Source: Puffinus mauretanicus (taxonomy: Eukaryota > Chordata > Aves > Procellariiformes > Procellariidae). Taken from it: a stretch of DNA of 64,000 nucleotides. Of this stretch, positions 14,721 to 28,900 are shown piece by piece. The notes below the pieces were generated by a model. The model was not told where the DNA came from, searched no databases, and saw only the letters and a list, made by a program, of their open reading frames with translations. The position numbers were made by a program, and so were the translations under genes. Location: contig JAJKFH010003680.1 of the NCBI GenBank assembly GCA_023333565.1, positions 930,001 through 994,000 on the forward strand, read 5' to 3'. Each line of letters opens with the position of its first letter. Position 1 is the first letter of the stretch.

Positions 14721-17326
14721 GTAAGGTGTAAAAAGAGAAAGCATCCATCTGAATATCCCATGCTAAATATTCTACATCAAAGTTGTGATGGAACTGGAAA
14801 TATATTTTGAATTCACCATCCAAGTCTTGCTGGAACAGAAAGCATTGGACCAGAAACAATCTTTGGAATACGCATTTCTCAGACTAAGAAAATCCTCTAT
14901 ATTTTCAGCTGGCATGCTTTCCATGTCATAGATATATTTATGGCAGTCTATTATCCAAACAGGCTGTTTGAACTTCACTCTGTTACAATCTATGACATAT
15001 TCAATTTTCTGCCTTTGCTGCTTTCCACATCAATGGGTTTTATATTGTCTACAAGAGGTTGAGGCATTTTCCTACTGCTCACTTTAGAAGATACAGACAA
15101 AAACATGTCCTCTCTTCAAACTAATTTTCAAACACTTCTCTCATAATGCAGACTATTTCCATGACTTTTATTTGCATTTCCAGTCTCCCATAACAATTGA
15201 ATAATCTTTCCTAGGTTTAATGGACTACATAAAAGCATTAGTGAGCTCACAGTTCAGAGACCAAAAGTGTTTTAAAAAACAGTCCCAAACTATGTTTACA
15301 AGTTTCAAGGGAAAAAATTCCAAAAAGAGCTTGAATTTTTACCTCAGCTGGAATGATTAATTACCATACTGCACATGCAAATTTTAGCTTTTTCCAAATC
15401 TGAAATCTGTATACATGCAAGGGATTTGGAGGGCATTTTGGAAAGTGTGGCACTGCTTGTTATAACAGAAGTCATCCTCTTCCTCTCACTTTCACAATTC
15501 TTTGCCTGGCAAAAGTTCTTCCCACATTGCCATTTTGGTTTAGTTTTGTAGCTTCATCCAGTTTCATGCACATAGTTTCTTTCTGCTTCACTGGCAGAGC
15601 ATAAGATAGAGCATGCTTGCAGTTCACCAGAAATAAGGTGATAAAATATCTAATACATCTTCAACACAAGAAACAACAATAGTTTTCATACATCCATCTT
15701 TGAAGGCAACTTTTTATATGAATAGTTTAAAGACTTGATAGTTTTTGATAACCCCAGAGACTTTATAATTAAGAGTTCATTTACTATGAGGTAAGTAGTT
15801 TGAAGATATTCATAACTGGTGGATGAATTCCTGACTTTTGGGATCAAAAGGAAGGGCTGCAGCCCGTATTTCAGACTGGTCTTCAAAAAATGACAAGAAA
15901 GATGTTACGGAATACCTTTGGGTATAACCTGCATTTTTGAAACTGTGAAAGCTACCAAAATGTTTTAATTGGTGACGTTTACCAGAACATTGGAAATACT
16001 TAAGATCCCTTAATACTATCTACAGAAACACAAGGTAGTGTTTCTTGTAAAATTTCTCAGTCCGTGGTGCCATGCATTAGGTAAGTCTTCCATGGCTAGA
16101 CTTCTTTGTCACTGCACTTCAGGCCTTATTCTGTTCTTGAAGCTAACTGGTTTCCAGAATAATGTAAATTACCTCAGCAAGCACAAAGGTACTAGCAGAA
16201 TATGGACCTAGATTGCTATGAAGTCCCAGAAATTTAGAAGGCTTAGTCATTACATTATTTATTTCCCATTCTCTCTCAATTCTAAGAATCTTCTGTTAGC
16301 CCTGACTGTACTTTAACAGGCAGACCTGTAGGTGAGGCTTAGCCCTAAAGGGCTTTACATTATCAATTCTCTATAGAAGAGAATTCTCTGTTAAAAATAG
16401 AGTTATCTATAACAGATCCAACAAATTAATAGTAAGATAGAAAGGACAAAGAGGAAACTAATTTAACTTTTTCCTTGTACAGTTCACACTTCAAGCTTTT
16501 CCTGTTGATATCCCTTCCTGTTTCAAGAGCACTGGACAGTCAAGAAACATCATTATAACCTCCTAGAAGCACATCTGTGCTGACAGTACTGGTACTGTTG
16601 GTGCAGAAATAAGAGTAGCAGTTGGTAGGTGTTTCACTAGAAACTAAGGAAAGTTTTGGCTGACTTACAGGCTCTTTTCTTCACTTACTCCTATCAACAT
16701 CTCCCTTGCCCCCAACAGAAAATCAGACACACAGGCAGAACAGAAATAGTACCATGTCACACATCATGTTAATCATTGATTCTCACAAATCTCCCAATTT
16801 AGTGAATATCATCTTAAAATTAGTCTAGAATGCTTTCACCACAGTATTTTCAGAGGGATTTCTCATTCTGGGTCCTCCTTCTGATCAGCTTTATCTAAGA
16901 ATTCGAAAATTCTGCTCTGGAGCAGCACAGAAGATTAAATGAAGACAAAAACCTTCCTTCTGTCCTTCCATTTCTCTGTTTCTGTGTCAATCCACAGAAG
17001 CAAGAGGTTGTGGAGCCTCCAGTTACCCACCCCAGCCTGAAATTCTGGAACAGCAGGAGCAGGAGCTTAATACTGATCAGACTCTGTCACTGATTCGGAG
17101 AACATGCTGTACCAGTGCTTCACAGGATAAACTTTGCTGTTTTATCATTACATAATATGTATCACACTGAAACATATATAGGACGGGTGAGGAATGTGAA
17201 ACGCATCATCTTAGAAGAGGACTTCAAGACACTAATCAGTTCCTCTTCCAGCATAGGCACTTTGCACAGCAGCAAAGCACACAGGCAGTTTGCAGGGAGC
17301 AAAGCACACCTATTGTGATGCAGTCA

Positions 17327-17450
17327 GATTCTAGTCTAGCCTTCAAAACCTCTGCCGATAAGAATCCCACCACCTCCCAAAGAGTTTCTTTCAGAAATTC
17401 ATTGCACTTTAAAATAAAAATTCTTTCTAGTAACCAAGTCTCCCTTTCTG
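17327..17450 (-). mobile_element. Possible ancient CR1 3' fragment
   Basis: The plus strand reads CAAAACCTCTGCCGATAAGA, then CCACCACCTCCCAAAGAG and a weak match to the 'valine-arginine' end of CR1 in reverse orientation. It is very diverged, and a repeat library would be needed to confirm it. Confidence 0.35.
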
Positions 17451-19474
17451 GAAATGAAACTAGAGTTTCTAGGCCAGTTTGAAAACCAATTCCTAAATTA
17501 TATAACTTTTTACTCGTTCGACTGAAGTGAAAACTGATGTTTCAGATGAGTTTCATGATGACAGAGTGACATAATGACTTTATGAAGCTTGTAAAACTGA
17601 CAGGAACTAATTTGAGAGAGAATAAAACACATTTTATGACTTTCCCCTCTAATCTTAATCATTCATCTTTGATGCTAAAAAGAGGAAGAAGATTGTTTTC
17701 CAAGCTTCTCATTTCCTAGTCGAATCTTTAGGCTGACCAGATCTTCTTATGGAATTCAGATAGGTCTTTCGTATTTCACCAAGCCTGCATCTGTGTACAC
17801 AAATAAGTGATAACACCAAGAGTTTTGAGCCACCAGTAGAGAGACACTAACTTTCAGAATTACCGATGAACATAACAATTGCAGAACAACCTGTACCTAC
17901 TGTTTTACATGTGCTACTGTAATCTTGTATTTATTCAATTAGTTTAGCCTTTTTCCTCTGAGAACAGCTTTATTTTCATTGGTTTTGTTATTTACAAATG
18001 TTTGCCAAATATTCAGATTTCTGCATCTGGACTTCCCACAATATTCACTTCAAGCCTGCCTCTGCACCAACAGAAGACGTTGGGAGCTTTAATCAAGAGG
18101 ATAATACTCTCTGGCTATCTGCAGGGTGTGATCATCTGCATCACATTAGTTTTGCTCCCTCATTAGGTAAATTAACTCTATGACTAAGAGGAGGTGGGGA
18201 AAATCAAAAGCTTTTCAGAAGAGGTAGCATAGGTACTCCCATCATTAGTCTCCCCAGGAACACACTAAAGGATTAGAGACTTTTGCGTTTCAGAAGCATT
18301 CTTGGGGGCAAATCATTCCCAAGAATGTTTGTATACAATTAATTTAAAGGGTGTTTAACAGTATTGAAAGACTTTCAGGGCTTTTATCCAAAGAAATATT
18401 CACCCCATGAATCTTCTTATTTCAAACAAAGAGCTCCACACGCAGGAGTAACTAATGAAGCCTGATGTTCTATACATCTATACACGCAGGGCTGGATTCT
18501 CAAGTCAGATAATAGTCTTACAAAGTTTTTGAATATTTTCATTAAGGACTCCTTAGTGTCTAATAATGTAGTTCTTTTCTACCTGGACACTTCCATAGTG
18601 ACTCTCTCTTCTCTACACCCATATTTCCATATTTTTTATGGAATTTGTAAGAGTGACTAAATCTTTGAGATTTTTACACTGTTGTATCAATTCAGTATCA
18701 GCAAGTAGATTTGAGAGTTATCCTATGATAGAGTGAATACTAGACAAAGAGACATTGCTTCCTCAAGAAACCTGCATAAGAATTACAGCTTCCTTTCAGC
18801 ACTGCAGCAGAATACATTTTATAAAATACAGGTTTACTCTGAAGCATTTTTAATCTGAAGTACAATGTTGTTCTTAAGGAAGCAACAAAGATGATTGGCC
18901 AAGGTGCGATCTGCAATTATGGTTACCTCCTCCCCAGCCTTTACATAACAAGGCATCCATGGCACTGGGCAACCATTAGAGGTCTTGAGTCCTAGCATCT
19001 GCTTGGGACCAAAGAGTCTCTGATGGAGTATTACACCAGAAATACATTGTTTGCTTAATGTAAGTTTCTCTCTTCTTTGGGCCCAAATTCTCTTTTCCTG
19101 CTGCATTTCAGCCAAAGATATTGCGTTTGCATAATCAAAGGAAAAACTTGTTTCTATCATCTGAGGTCTATATCAAAATGGAGCACTTCAGAGCACAGTC
19201 TTGAGTTGTTTTAAGGAAAAGCTACAAATGATTTTGACTGGGGGGAAGAACAGAGGCTACATATCCCTCTCCTCATATTACTATCTGATGAAAACGAAAC
19301 TAAATCCTTATTGTTCTGGCAAAGTTCCATGTTAACATCAATTCCTAAATCCACAAAAAGGCTGGGTGGACACTTGTGGGCAAGTTGCTGGAAACAGAAA
19401 GATTGCTTCTTTTACTTGTTTGAAAACTGCAAACTGTAACTTCAACTTATAGGAAATCGAGGGGGAAGATCTGT
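17451..19474. other. No recognised gene; one 108-codon minus-strand ORF
   Basis: The ORF at 18834-19160 (-) has mixed composition, no membrane segment and no motif that I recognise. I do not call it a gene. Confidence 0.5.
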
Positions 19475-20886
19475 GACAACTAGAAGAAGGTAAATTTTGC
19501 CATTTTCAAAAAAGGCTGGAAGGTCAATTCAGGGAACTGCAGGCCAGTCATCCTCACTTTGGTTCTTGGGGAAATCATGGAGCAAGTCCTCTTGAAGTAC
19601 ATTTCTGGGTACAAGAAGGAGAAGGTGACTGAGAACAGTGAGCATGGATTTACCAAGGATAGATCATGCCTAACAAATCTGATTGCCTTTTATGATAAAA
19701 TTACTGGATTTGTGGGTGAGGGAAGAGCAGTGGATGTCATTCACCTCAACTTTAGCAAGGATTTCAGCATTGTCTCCCACAGTATTCTTGTATCCAAGTT
19801 AAAATGATATGATGTGAGTGAGCAGAAAACTACACAAGTAAAAAAAACTGGTTGGATGACTGGGCTCAGAGGGTAACAGTCAATGGGTCATACTCTACCT
19901 GAAGATCAGTATCAACTGGAGTACCACAGGACTCTATCCTGGGACCTGTTTAACATCTTTATCAAGGATCTGGGGGAGGTGACAAAGCTCATTCTTGTCA
20001 AATTTGCAGATGTCACCAAACTGAGAGTAGCAGTTGATATGTTCAAGGGAAGGGCTGCAAACCAAAGGGACCTGGACAGACTGGAAGAATAAGCCAACAA
20101 ACATATCAAGAAATTCAGCAAGGATAAATGCCAAGTCCTGCGCCTGGTAAGGAAGAGCCCCTGGCAGTGATGCAGGCTGGGGACTGGCTGGTTGAGGAGC
20201 AACTCTGTGGGAAAGGACTTTGGAGTCTTGGTAGACAGCAAGCTGAACATGAGCCAACAGCGTGCCCTGGCAGAAAAGGCCGACAATGTCCTGAGCCGTA
20301 TTAACAGGAGCATAACCAGTAAATTGAGAAAAGTAATTATCCTCCTTCCCTTGGCATTTGCTAGACTGCATCTAGAATATGATGTTCAGTTTTGGGTCCT
20401 CAAATACAAGACCATGATCTACTAAAGCAAGTTCAGCAGTGGGCCACCAAGACTGTCAGGGGGCTGAAGCACTTGCCCTGTAAGCAGAGGCTGAGAGAAC
20501 AGGGCTTGTTCAGCCTGGAGAAGAGACAGCTTCAGAGGGATCTAACAGGAGCCTAACAGGATCTATCAGTAAGTTATCAAGAAGACAGAGACAGGCTCTT
20601 TTTAGCAGTGCATAGTGGGAGGATGAGAGACGGTAAGCATAAGTTGAAATAAGACAGGTTCCAACTGGATATAAGGAAAATCTTTTTCACAGTGAGGACA
20701 GTCAAGCAGTGGAGAAAACTGCCCAGGCAGGTTGTTTCACCTCGGCCCTTGCAGTTTTTCAAGAGTTGAGTGGAAAGCCCTGAGCAACACAGTCTGCTCC
20801 AATAGCTGACCCTGCTTTGACCAAAAGGTTGGACTAGAGACTTCCTGACATCACTTCTAACCTATATTATTCTATGGCTCTATAAA
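19475..20886 (+). mobile_element. CR1 LINE copy, 5'-truncated and decayed
   Basis: Plus-strand CR1 from the fingers of reverse transcriptase to the 3' end. Recognisable pieces: the N-C-R-P-V-I-L-T segment near 19525, [14 protein letters not shown] near 19640-19685, the motif A block with several changes, and F-A-D-V-T-K near 19998-20020, where the second motif C Asp is Val. Frames change and stops occur repeatedly (for example near 19804 and 20091). The end has the GGTTGGACTAGA... ATTATTCTATGGCTCTAT pattern of CR1 3' tails. Divergence looks higher than in the copy at 58.7-60.5 kb, so it is older. Dead element. Confidence 0.9.
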
Positions 20887-21355
20887 ATTCAGTTTTCCAA
20901 GTGTAATGCTCTCTTCTCAAGAGCTTTTCAGTTTTATTATTAGAACTCAGTCATTATAGATATGTTTTTCCTACTGTATATAAGTTGTTAAAATCCTAGC
21001 TTGTACTTTAGCAGTTTTACAGTGTAAGTAAGGTGTGGTTTTAGCACAGAATATTACATTAAGTTGAATGCTTAAATAGATTAACAGACACCTGTATGGT
21101 AATTAGTTATTAAAAGCATTTGCTGAAGATAGAAAGCCAAGTCAAAAAAGCCTCTCTTGAATCCCACACTTATTTTCTTCCCCCTAAGACAAACTATGGA
21201 GGAACAATAGCCCAGATATTGGCACAGTATTGTATCCTCCCTTCAAACTTTTCTTGGTGGATTAGAACAGACACCACAATTTCTGAGTTCTTCAAGAAGT
21301 AACCAGTTGTCAGATGACACAAGGTATCTGTGGATGTGCCACAAATTAGCTTGAC
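20887..21355. other. Spacer between two CR1 copies
   Basis: About 470 bp of AT-rich sequence with no recognised feature. The last 50-60 bp might still be diverged 5' CR1 sequence. Confidence 0.4.
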
Positions 21356-22903
21356 TCAGAACTAAGGTCAGGGAATACTTAAGAAAACTGGACATACATA
21401 GGTCCATGGGCCCTCATGGGATGCACCAAAAATTGCTGAAGGAGTTGGCTTCGCAAGGCCACTCTTGATAATCTTTGAACAATCATGGCAACTAGGAGAG
21501 GTGCCTGAGAACTGGAGAAAAGAAAATGTCACTCCTGTCTTCAAGAAGGGCAAGAAGGAAGAACCAGGGAACTACAAGCTGGTCAGCCTCACCTTGATCC
21601 CTGGGAAGACAATAGAGCAGCTAACCCTGGAAACCATTTCCAGTCATGTGAAGGACAAGAAGGTGATTGGGAGCAGTCAGCATGGATTCACACAGGGCAC
21701 GTCATGCTTGACCAACCTTGTAACCTATGATGAAACGACTGGCCTGGTAGAGGAGGGAAGAGCAGTGGATAGTGTCTACCTAGATTTCAGTAAAGCTTTT
21801 GACACTGTCTCCCATAAGATCCTTATAGACAAGCTGATGAAGAATGGTCTGGATGAGCAGACAGTGAGGTGAGTTGAAAACTGGTGGTAATCAGTGGCAC
21901 GAGGTCTAGTTGGAGGCCATTAGCTAGCAATGTACACCACAGGTCGATACTGGGTCCAGTCCTGTTTTACATCTTCACTGACGATCTGGATGATGGGGCA
22001 GAGTGTACCGTCAGGAATCTTCCTGATGATGCAAAACTGGGAAAAGTGGCTGATACACCAGAGGGTCGTGTTGCCATCCAAAGGGACCTCGACAGGCTGG
22101 AGAAATAGGCTGACACGAATCTCATGAAGTTCAACAAGGAGAAGTGCAGAGTCCTGCACCTGGGGAGGAACAACCCCAGGCACCTATGTATGCTGGGGGT
22201 CACCCAGCTGGAAAGCAGCTTTGCAGAAAAGGACCTGTGGGAATTGTCATGGACAGCAAGAACATGAGCCACCAATGTGCCCTTGTCGCAAAGAAGGTGA
22301 ATGGTATCCTGGGCTGCACTAGGAGGAGTGTTGCCAGCAGGTCAAGGGAGGTGAACCTTCCCCTCTACTCAGCACTGGTGAGGCCACACCTGGAATACTG
22401 GGTCCAGTTCTGGGCTCCCCAGTACAAAAGAGGCATGGACATACCGGAGAAGAGTCCAACAAAGGGCCACAAAGATGTTAAGGGACTGGAGCATCTCTCC
22501 TATGAGGAAAGGCTGAGAGAGCTGGAACTGTTTAGCCTAGAGAAGAGAAGGCTCAGGGGGGATCTTTTCAATGTGTATAAGTATCAGAAGATAGGGTGCA
22601 AAGAAGACAGAGCTCTCTTTTCAGTGGTGCCCAGTGACAGGACCATAGGCAGTAGGTACAAATATAAACACAGGAGGTTCCCTCTGAACATCAGGAAACA
22701 ATTTTTCATTGTGAAAGTGACCAAATACTGCAATAGGTTGCCCAGGGAGGCTGTGGAGTCTCCATCCTTGGAGATATTCAAAGGTCATCTGTACATAGTC
22801 CTGGGCCACCAGCTCTAGGTGGCCCTGCTTGAGCAGGGGGGATTGGACAAGGTGACCTCCAGAGGTCACTTCCAACCTCAACCATTTTGTGATTCTGTGA
22901 CAC
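21356..22903 (+). mobile_element. CR1 LINE copy, 5'-truncated
   Basis: Plus-strand CR1 starting in the fingers of reverse transcriptase (S-M-G-P-H-G-M-H near 21400) and running to a CR1 3' end (CAACCATTTTGTGATTCTGTGA, 22877-22898). Readable blocks: 21465-21872 (E-N-W-R-K-E-N-V-T-P-V-F-K-K-G through motif [10 protein letters not shown]), then a frame change through motif B, a motif C region reading L-P-D-D (both Asp kept, Phe-Ala changed), and a long C-terminal block in a third frame at 22144-22818. At least two frameshifts and a stop near 21872 inactivate it. It lies head-to-tail with the copy at 19.5-20.9 kb, with its own 3' tail, so the two are separate insertions. Confidence 0.93.
22144..22818 (+). 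pseudogene. CR1 reverse transcriptase C-terminal fragment
   Basis: A 224-codon open frame covers the C-terminal third of CR1 ORF2: the D-S-K-N-M-S-H-Q block, [18 protein letters not shown], the [17 protein letters not shown] block and the N-R-L-P-R-E-A-V-E-S-P-S-L-E motif near the end. The upstream catalytic part is in other frames, so this is a remnant. Confidence 0.88.
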
Positions 22904-25900
22904 TCAAAGAAGAAAAAAAAAGAAACAGAAACAAAAAAGGTTACATTTTTTTTGCTTTTGTTCTCCCTGTTTTGAAATTCTTCCTTTAAACAAGTCGGTA
23001 ATGTTTTTCATAGTGAGAATGTTAAAATGCTCCCAGAAAACAAGGAAGGCAAAACACAGCATCATGAAATAATACAAATTTCTTTCATTTTAAAAGAGCC
23101 TTGGAAAGTTATGAGTTAGATTCAAAAATTTTAACATGATACATTTGCTCATTTGAGCTTATATGTATTTCAATACAGGTAAAAAATGAGAAAGTCAGTG
23201 AAACTTGAATGTAAAAGATTACTATAGCTTTGAAATTGAAAATACTGGCAATGGACTCAGACAGTACATGCACTTGCTTAAAACGAACAGTATAATACTG
23301 AGAGTCTTGTAGAAAAAATTATTAGTACAAATATCCAGGGCTGAAATGATATTATTACATATATAAAACTGTTTGCTAGTCTGGATACTAAAGCTGCAGT
23401 AATCCCACCACAAAGTTTGGGGACACATTAGAGTAAGACATTCATCTCTTCTTAAATATATACAGGGAGAAGAGACCCTGCTTCCAAAAGCTTGTGTTAC
23501 AAAGGTAAGGGAGACAATGACAGGATATTGTCATTGCCCTGGGGTGAGTGTGACTTGCCAATCCTTGTACAAGGAGTTCAACAGAACGTGGAAGAACAAA
23601 TATGGTACTACAGAAACACCAGGTTGCTTCAGATGCTAATACTACTACCTCTGTACAAAAGCTTTCTAAGTGTTTGTTGGAAAAATGATCTCTAGAGACA
23701 ACAAATATTAGTACACGGTCATGCACTGAAGAAAGACCTAAAAATTAGACTGAAAGTTAACTTTACTTCAGTGGAACACTGGGAGAAGGGCAGCAGCAGC
23801 CTCTTTCCTATGAGTATGAAAGTGTTGAGGAATCAGAAATCAGAACTAAACAGGAATTTGGATGACAAAAGAAATAGTAAATCATACAATCGGAACCACT
23901 GCTATTGCACTGGATACATACGGGAACTCAGTGGTAATCCTGTCACAACTTCTTCTCCCCCCAGTATGAACATACTCAGTTTATGGACTTCAATATCACC
24001 ATCTGAATTCTACATCTTGGCCCCCTGTCTCTTATGAACAAGTGACATTGCCAGAACTATCTGACTGCTACTTAAAAGCTCCAAATGCACTCGGCTCAGG
24101 GAAATTTACAGCCTGTATTAGAACGGAGTCCAGAAGCAGTGTCACAGATTTCTAATCAGCACATATTCTCCAGCAATGAGCATATTATGAAAATTTACTG
24201 CTAGATAAAGTCATTCTAAAAATGGACTGCCTAAGACAAAGGTGTAGATACTTTTACTGAGCTGAGTGAATGCATCTGAAAAGAAAGAGTCATTATTTTA
24301 CTGGGATACAGTTACTTGTATAGAACATTAGCTTTAAGTTTCAATTTAGTACATGTTTTTGCACAGGCCTAATTTTAGTTCAATGTGGCTGTTCCTCTTG
24401 AAGTCATAGATTCACAGGAAATAGCTGTGCAAAGGACTGGATGTTTCACCGTGCCACCCTGAATTACAAACACACCGACACAGCTCTGGGTGCCTTTGCA
24501 CTGGCCACTGTTCCATAGGAGTACCCTGTGCTTTCACGTGTAAGGTCTAGTGTGCGCTGGAAAAAATTATCTGGGGTAAATAACCCTAACAAAAGCATTC
24601 TCAGCAGTCCTAAAAGACATTTAAATGACTGGTTGATCCACCTATCAGTAGAAAAATGTTGGCCCCAGATCCCTACAAACTGTTATATTTCAGCAAAAGC
24701 TTGCTTTTCACAACATTACTGCATCTCTGGGGGGTTAGGCATCACACAAGAATATCACCAGGAACAATATTGCCTAGGTTTCAATGCTTTCATTTTTCCT
24801 GTATTAACCTGGTCTGTGAGATGTTCTAACAGTGTGCATCAGAAAAAACAACAAACAAACAAAGAAAAACCAATCCCCCCCAAAAACAACCTCTGCCAAT
24901 AACCTCTGCTCTCTGCTGCAGATCAACTTGACAAAAAAAAGTTCTCTCTGCTTTGGATCACACAAATTTTCTGATTGTGAAAAAAAAAAAAGATACACAT
25001 GCAATGAACTAATTGCACATCCTAGTACTAAGCAATAAAAAAGCTACTTTACAAAAGATTACACATGAATATTTCTATTGGGAGTGAAACAAAATTGAGT
25101 TTTTCAAAGAACATTGGAGTTATATTTGGCATTTTTACGGTAAATTGCATCTAGTAATGATCCTTGAGGAGTAACTATGAATTCACTTTTACTTATCATC
25201 TTTGACAGCAGTGCTGCTCTTGGTGAGGAATTGCCCCTGCAAGGGTGCCTCTGCTTCTCTTGACACTGGGAAGCAAATGGGACAATCTTCTCTTGTTCTA
25301 CCTAACAGCTATATTCTGGGTGACTAATTGGTTAGAAATCCCTACAGGGACTAAAAGTGCCAGTAAAAGAAACAAAGAAAAAAAAAATTGCATTTAAGCC
25401 TGGGCCAAGATTAGCGGGAGACATGAAAAAAATAATTAAATAAAGACAGCAATAAGATGGAAAAATAAAACTTATTTGAGCAAGACGAGAGACATAAAGT
25501 TCCCATTAGCAGCATTTAGGTAGAAACTACAAGAGAAGCAAATTCTGACAGCACGCTCTTCTCCCTTGCATACGAACAGCTGATGTTCCTATGGGAACCT
25601 GCAGTGGTTGAAACTGGGCATATCACAAGCAGAACTGTAAAACACTGGGGATGGAGTTTGCCAAACGCAGCTGTACAGGGCATGTGAAGACACTAGGTTT
25701 TGATTGTCTGCTTGATTCACTTTACAATAATCTTTTTCACCACTTCATAATTTCTGCATAGAAAGCCTCTTGTGTCTGCAAAAGTAGAAGTGTGCAAATG
25801 GAAAGAACTCATGTTGGGGCAATGCCAGACTTACAAACTGAGTTGGGAATTGTCTTCAGCACAGCACAGAGTTACATAGGTTTACTTACACATAGCACTC

Positions 25901-28900
25901 TGATAAGCAGCTGAGTCAAGACATGTCTGATAATTTCTCTCTTCTTCTGTTCTAGACACTGTGAATATTGTCCAAGCTACAACTAATAGGGAAATTCAGA
26001 GTCTGGTATTCTTCTTCAGTGCCATTATCATATTTATAGCTTTTTCTAAAGCCTTGAGATTTGCCATTATGTAAAGGCAGGATGATTTTGATACTGCACA
26101 CACTGACTTAAGTGTGGTTCTGATCTGATGTCTATCTATTGCTACAGCCTAGATCTTGAAAAAGGGATGCAGATTCCCACTAATATTTTCAGAAGCTATG
26201 TAGTTCCTAACTGTCAATGAAACACTGGGAATTAGAAATCTACTGACATTTTCATCAATTTGGTGCTTCTCTACTTTCTGAACTCATGGCCCTTTAAAAT
26301 TTGGCCCCAAATCACAGACTATTTACCATGAAACAATGTGCATAAGACCTAAAACCATTTGCACTTCCCCACTGATTTACATTCACAGTCTGGAAGCACA
26401 GTCCATTTGAATCCAAGCCTAACTAAAATGTGTTACGTCAATTCAGCTTTTAATTTGCAGTAGCTTTTATTTCCTTAGATATGGTAAACGACTGTTCATC
26501 TCTCATCCGACCATTCAGTAACAAAATTTGTCAGCATTGTGCTTATGTCATTACTTCCAAATTATTTGACCAGTTAATTCTAATTGCTCTCCCAGTAGAA
26601 GCCATTTATAATCCACTCCTCTGAAAAAATCCATCCAAAACTAAAACAAAAACAGGGCATTTGAACTTCCAACTGAGCCCCACAGTCTGGAGCTGCTTCA
26701 GCTGCCATTTCAATGCTTCTAATCTCTTAAGTGTAATTGCTTTTATTATATCAGTATGGACCCAACTGCCGCTCTTTTTAACCTATTTCTTTCAACAATC
26801 ACATTTAACCTCCATCAGTAAGCACGGATTATTAGTTGGAAGCAAGGGCAAAGGCAGCACATTATGATGAGAATGGTAATGGGGAGAGCAAGAATAATCA
26901 GTTGCAGGGAGGATTTTGAAAGCATTTTTCGTCCTTTGCCTGGGAATGCAGCAGCCACTCACAGCTATGCCCCATTTCCAATGGGAAGGATTACACCAAC
27001 TCCTGGATTTTAAGCAAGGAGCTTTGTATTTCTGATCTGATTCTAAGTCAAGCTACTGGGAACTAATACATAAATCATCTGTGTGAGAGGGACCTGTCCA
27101 AAGAGTGAGCACTCTTGCCGTACTGAGCAAGCAGAGAGGGAGATGACTGCTGACACAGACGGCTCGTGGACTGCCTACAGGCAAGAATGCAAGTGTGAAC
27201 AAACAGCAACAAGAATCAGGAACCTGCTATATGCACGCTTCACTGGCTCAGACTCACTGTGGAGGCTTTATTTCATAAATGTAGTGCAAGTTATTCTCCA
27301 AGCCACCCTCGGCTTTCCTGCAGATACAAAACCCTTAGCTATCTACAGATTCTGACCCCATTCACTAAACATGACTGTTTTTACGAATAGCAAACCTCCT
27401 CCAGACAGAATTCCCTTGTTACTAAAGTGGTACAGGAACAGCCTGCCTTGTCTTATGTTGTCTTCTCACTGTCACTAAGATGTGGAAAAATCTCCAGCAA
27501 AGAAGTCTCCCCAGCACTGTAGAACATAGCAACCCCACAGACAGTTCAAGTGAGCCATCTGGAAATGATGGATAAGTGATAAAAAAGAACAGGCCTGCTT
27601 CAGTTTAAGAACCATTTACATTGATAAAATACAGCAGCAGGTTTAAGCTGACTTTCACTCTCTCATACCAGTTTGTAGCAGTCCTAAACCAAAATGCATT
27701 CATAGAAGCAGTGATCCTGCTTTAACTCAACCAGCTTGAAATAAACACATTCAAATTTGAGTTGCACGGGACCATAGTTTCATGCAAGTCTCAGTAATGT
27801 TCCATTTACAGGCTAAGCCAGCAGAAAACTACCGTTCTCCTCTATTAATCTGATTACCCCAAACCAAAAGGAAAAATAGTAAAAATTCTCTCCAATGTTG
27901 AGAAACAGTCTACAAGCTGAGACGATGTTGAGAACTTTCTCCCTGGCACCAGTGGTGCTGAAAGAGTTTGATAAACCACTCAATATTTCTTTCTAACAGA
28001 TGCAAGGTCAACAGAGATGCCATGATTATATTTCCATTTTTAAAGACAAAGTCACAGTTTGGTAGGGTGTTGGGGGCAGGAGGGTTGTGAGGTTTTTTAA
28101 AACCTCACTCTGTTCTGTAAATCTGGACACAACCAAGATCACAATGCCCAGATGAATGGCTTATACACGGGATCAAATCTACTTTGATTGAGGCACTAAA
28201 TGAGGATTTTAAGAAATAGATTATGGTGAGCTTGCAGTTCAGTCTGTTTCCTAGCAAATGGGGAGAGAGAAGAATAAGGCTGGGTAAAAATCTGTCCACA
28301 GAAGCATCAGGAAAAAGCATTTGTTGCATCTGTGTTTGCCAGGTTTAGCTTAATTGGTTTGTCACATGGTGCTATTAGAAGGTTGATTGTCTTTTGTAAA
28401 CTGTTAATGGAAAGCAAATCTCATGTATTACTTCTCTCTATCAGTAGAGAACAGCTAGAATTGGAAACTTTGCATAAAAATAAGTAGTTAGACCAACTGA
28501 AGAAGCATGTTGACAGATCAACTAAACAGACTGTATGGCTGCAGGAGACAGATGTATTACAAGTAAAAGAATTTGAGTGTTGGAAATGTCTAGGGGCTGG
28601 CTTGGAAACATGCATCCTTGCTGAGAATCTTCTACAAGACTGATTTTGGTTATTGGGCCTGAGAAGCACATGTGAAATTCAGATTAAGTAAAAAAGGAAA
28701 CTTATTTTATTAAATTTGAAGTTTCCATGTCCAATCATCCAAGCCAAACACTATACTTCTGATAAATGAGGTTCAACATTGCCCTGACACCTTATACAGA
28801 CTTATACCAAGTTGAGTTAGGCAGTGACTGCGTTAGACTGCATTAGGAGTCTTTGTTGAGAACACAAAATGCTTTTACTTAGCATACCGTATATCTTTTT

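Larger units (their letters stand above)
11230..17326. other. No recognised gene; a few low-complexity tracts
   Basis: It contains the tracts listed near 11.9, 12.97 and 14.66 kb. A GC-richer patch at 12.54-12.78 kb carries a 116-codon plus-strand ORF (12512-12862) with no recognisable domain. A 101-codon minus-strand ORF (13909-14214) is likewise unrecognised. Both are probably chance. Confidence 0.55.

Noticed and set aside
18834..19160. 108-codon minus-strand ORF in non-repeat DNA
   Set aside because: No motif or membrane segment recognised. A length near 100 codons is expected by chance over 64 kb.
19912..20371. Minus-strand ORFs of 133 and 145 codons
   Set aside because: Antisense to the CR1 copy on the plus strand; no domain of their own.
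24528..24902. 124-codon plus-strand ORF
   Set aside because: It formally starts at GTG, ends in an A-rich low-complexity tract and has no recognisable domain.
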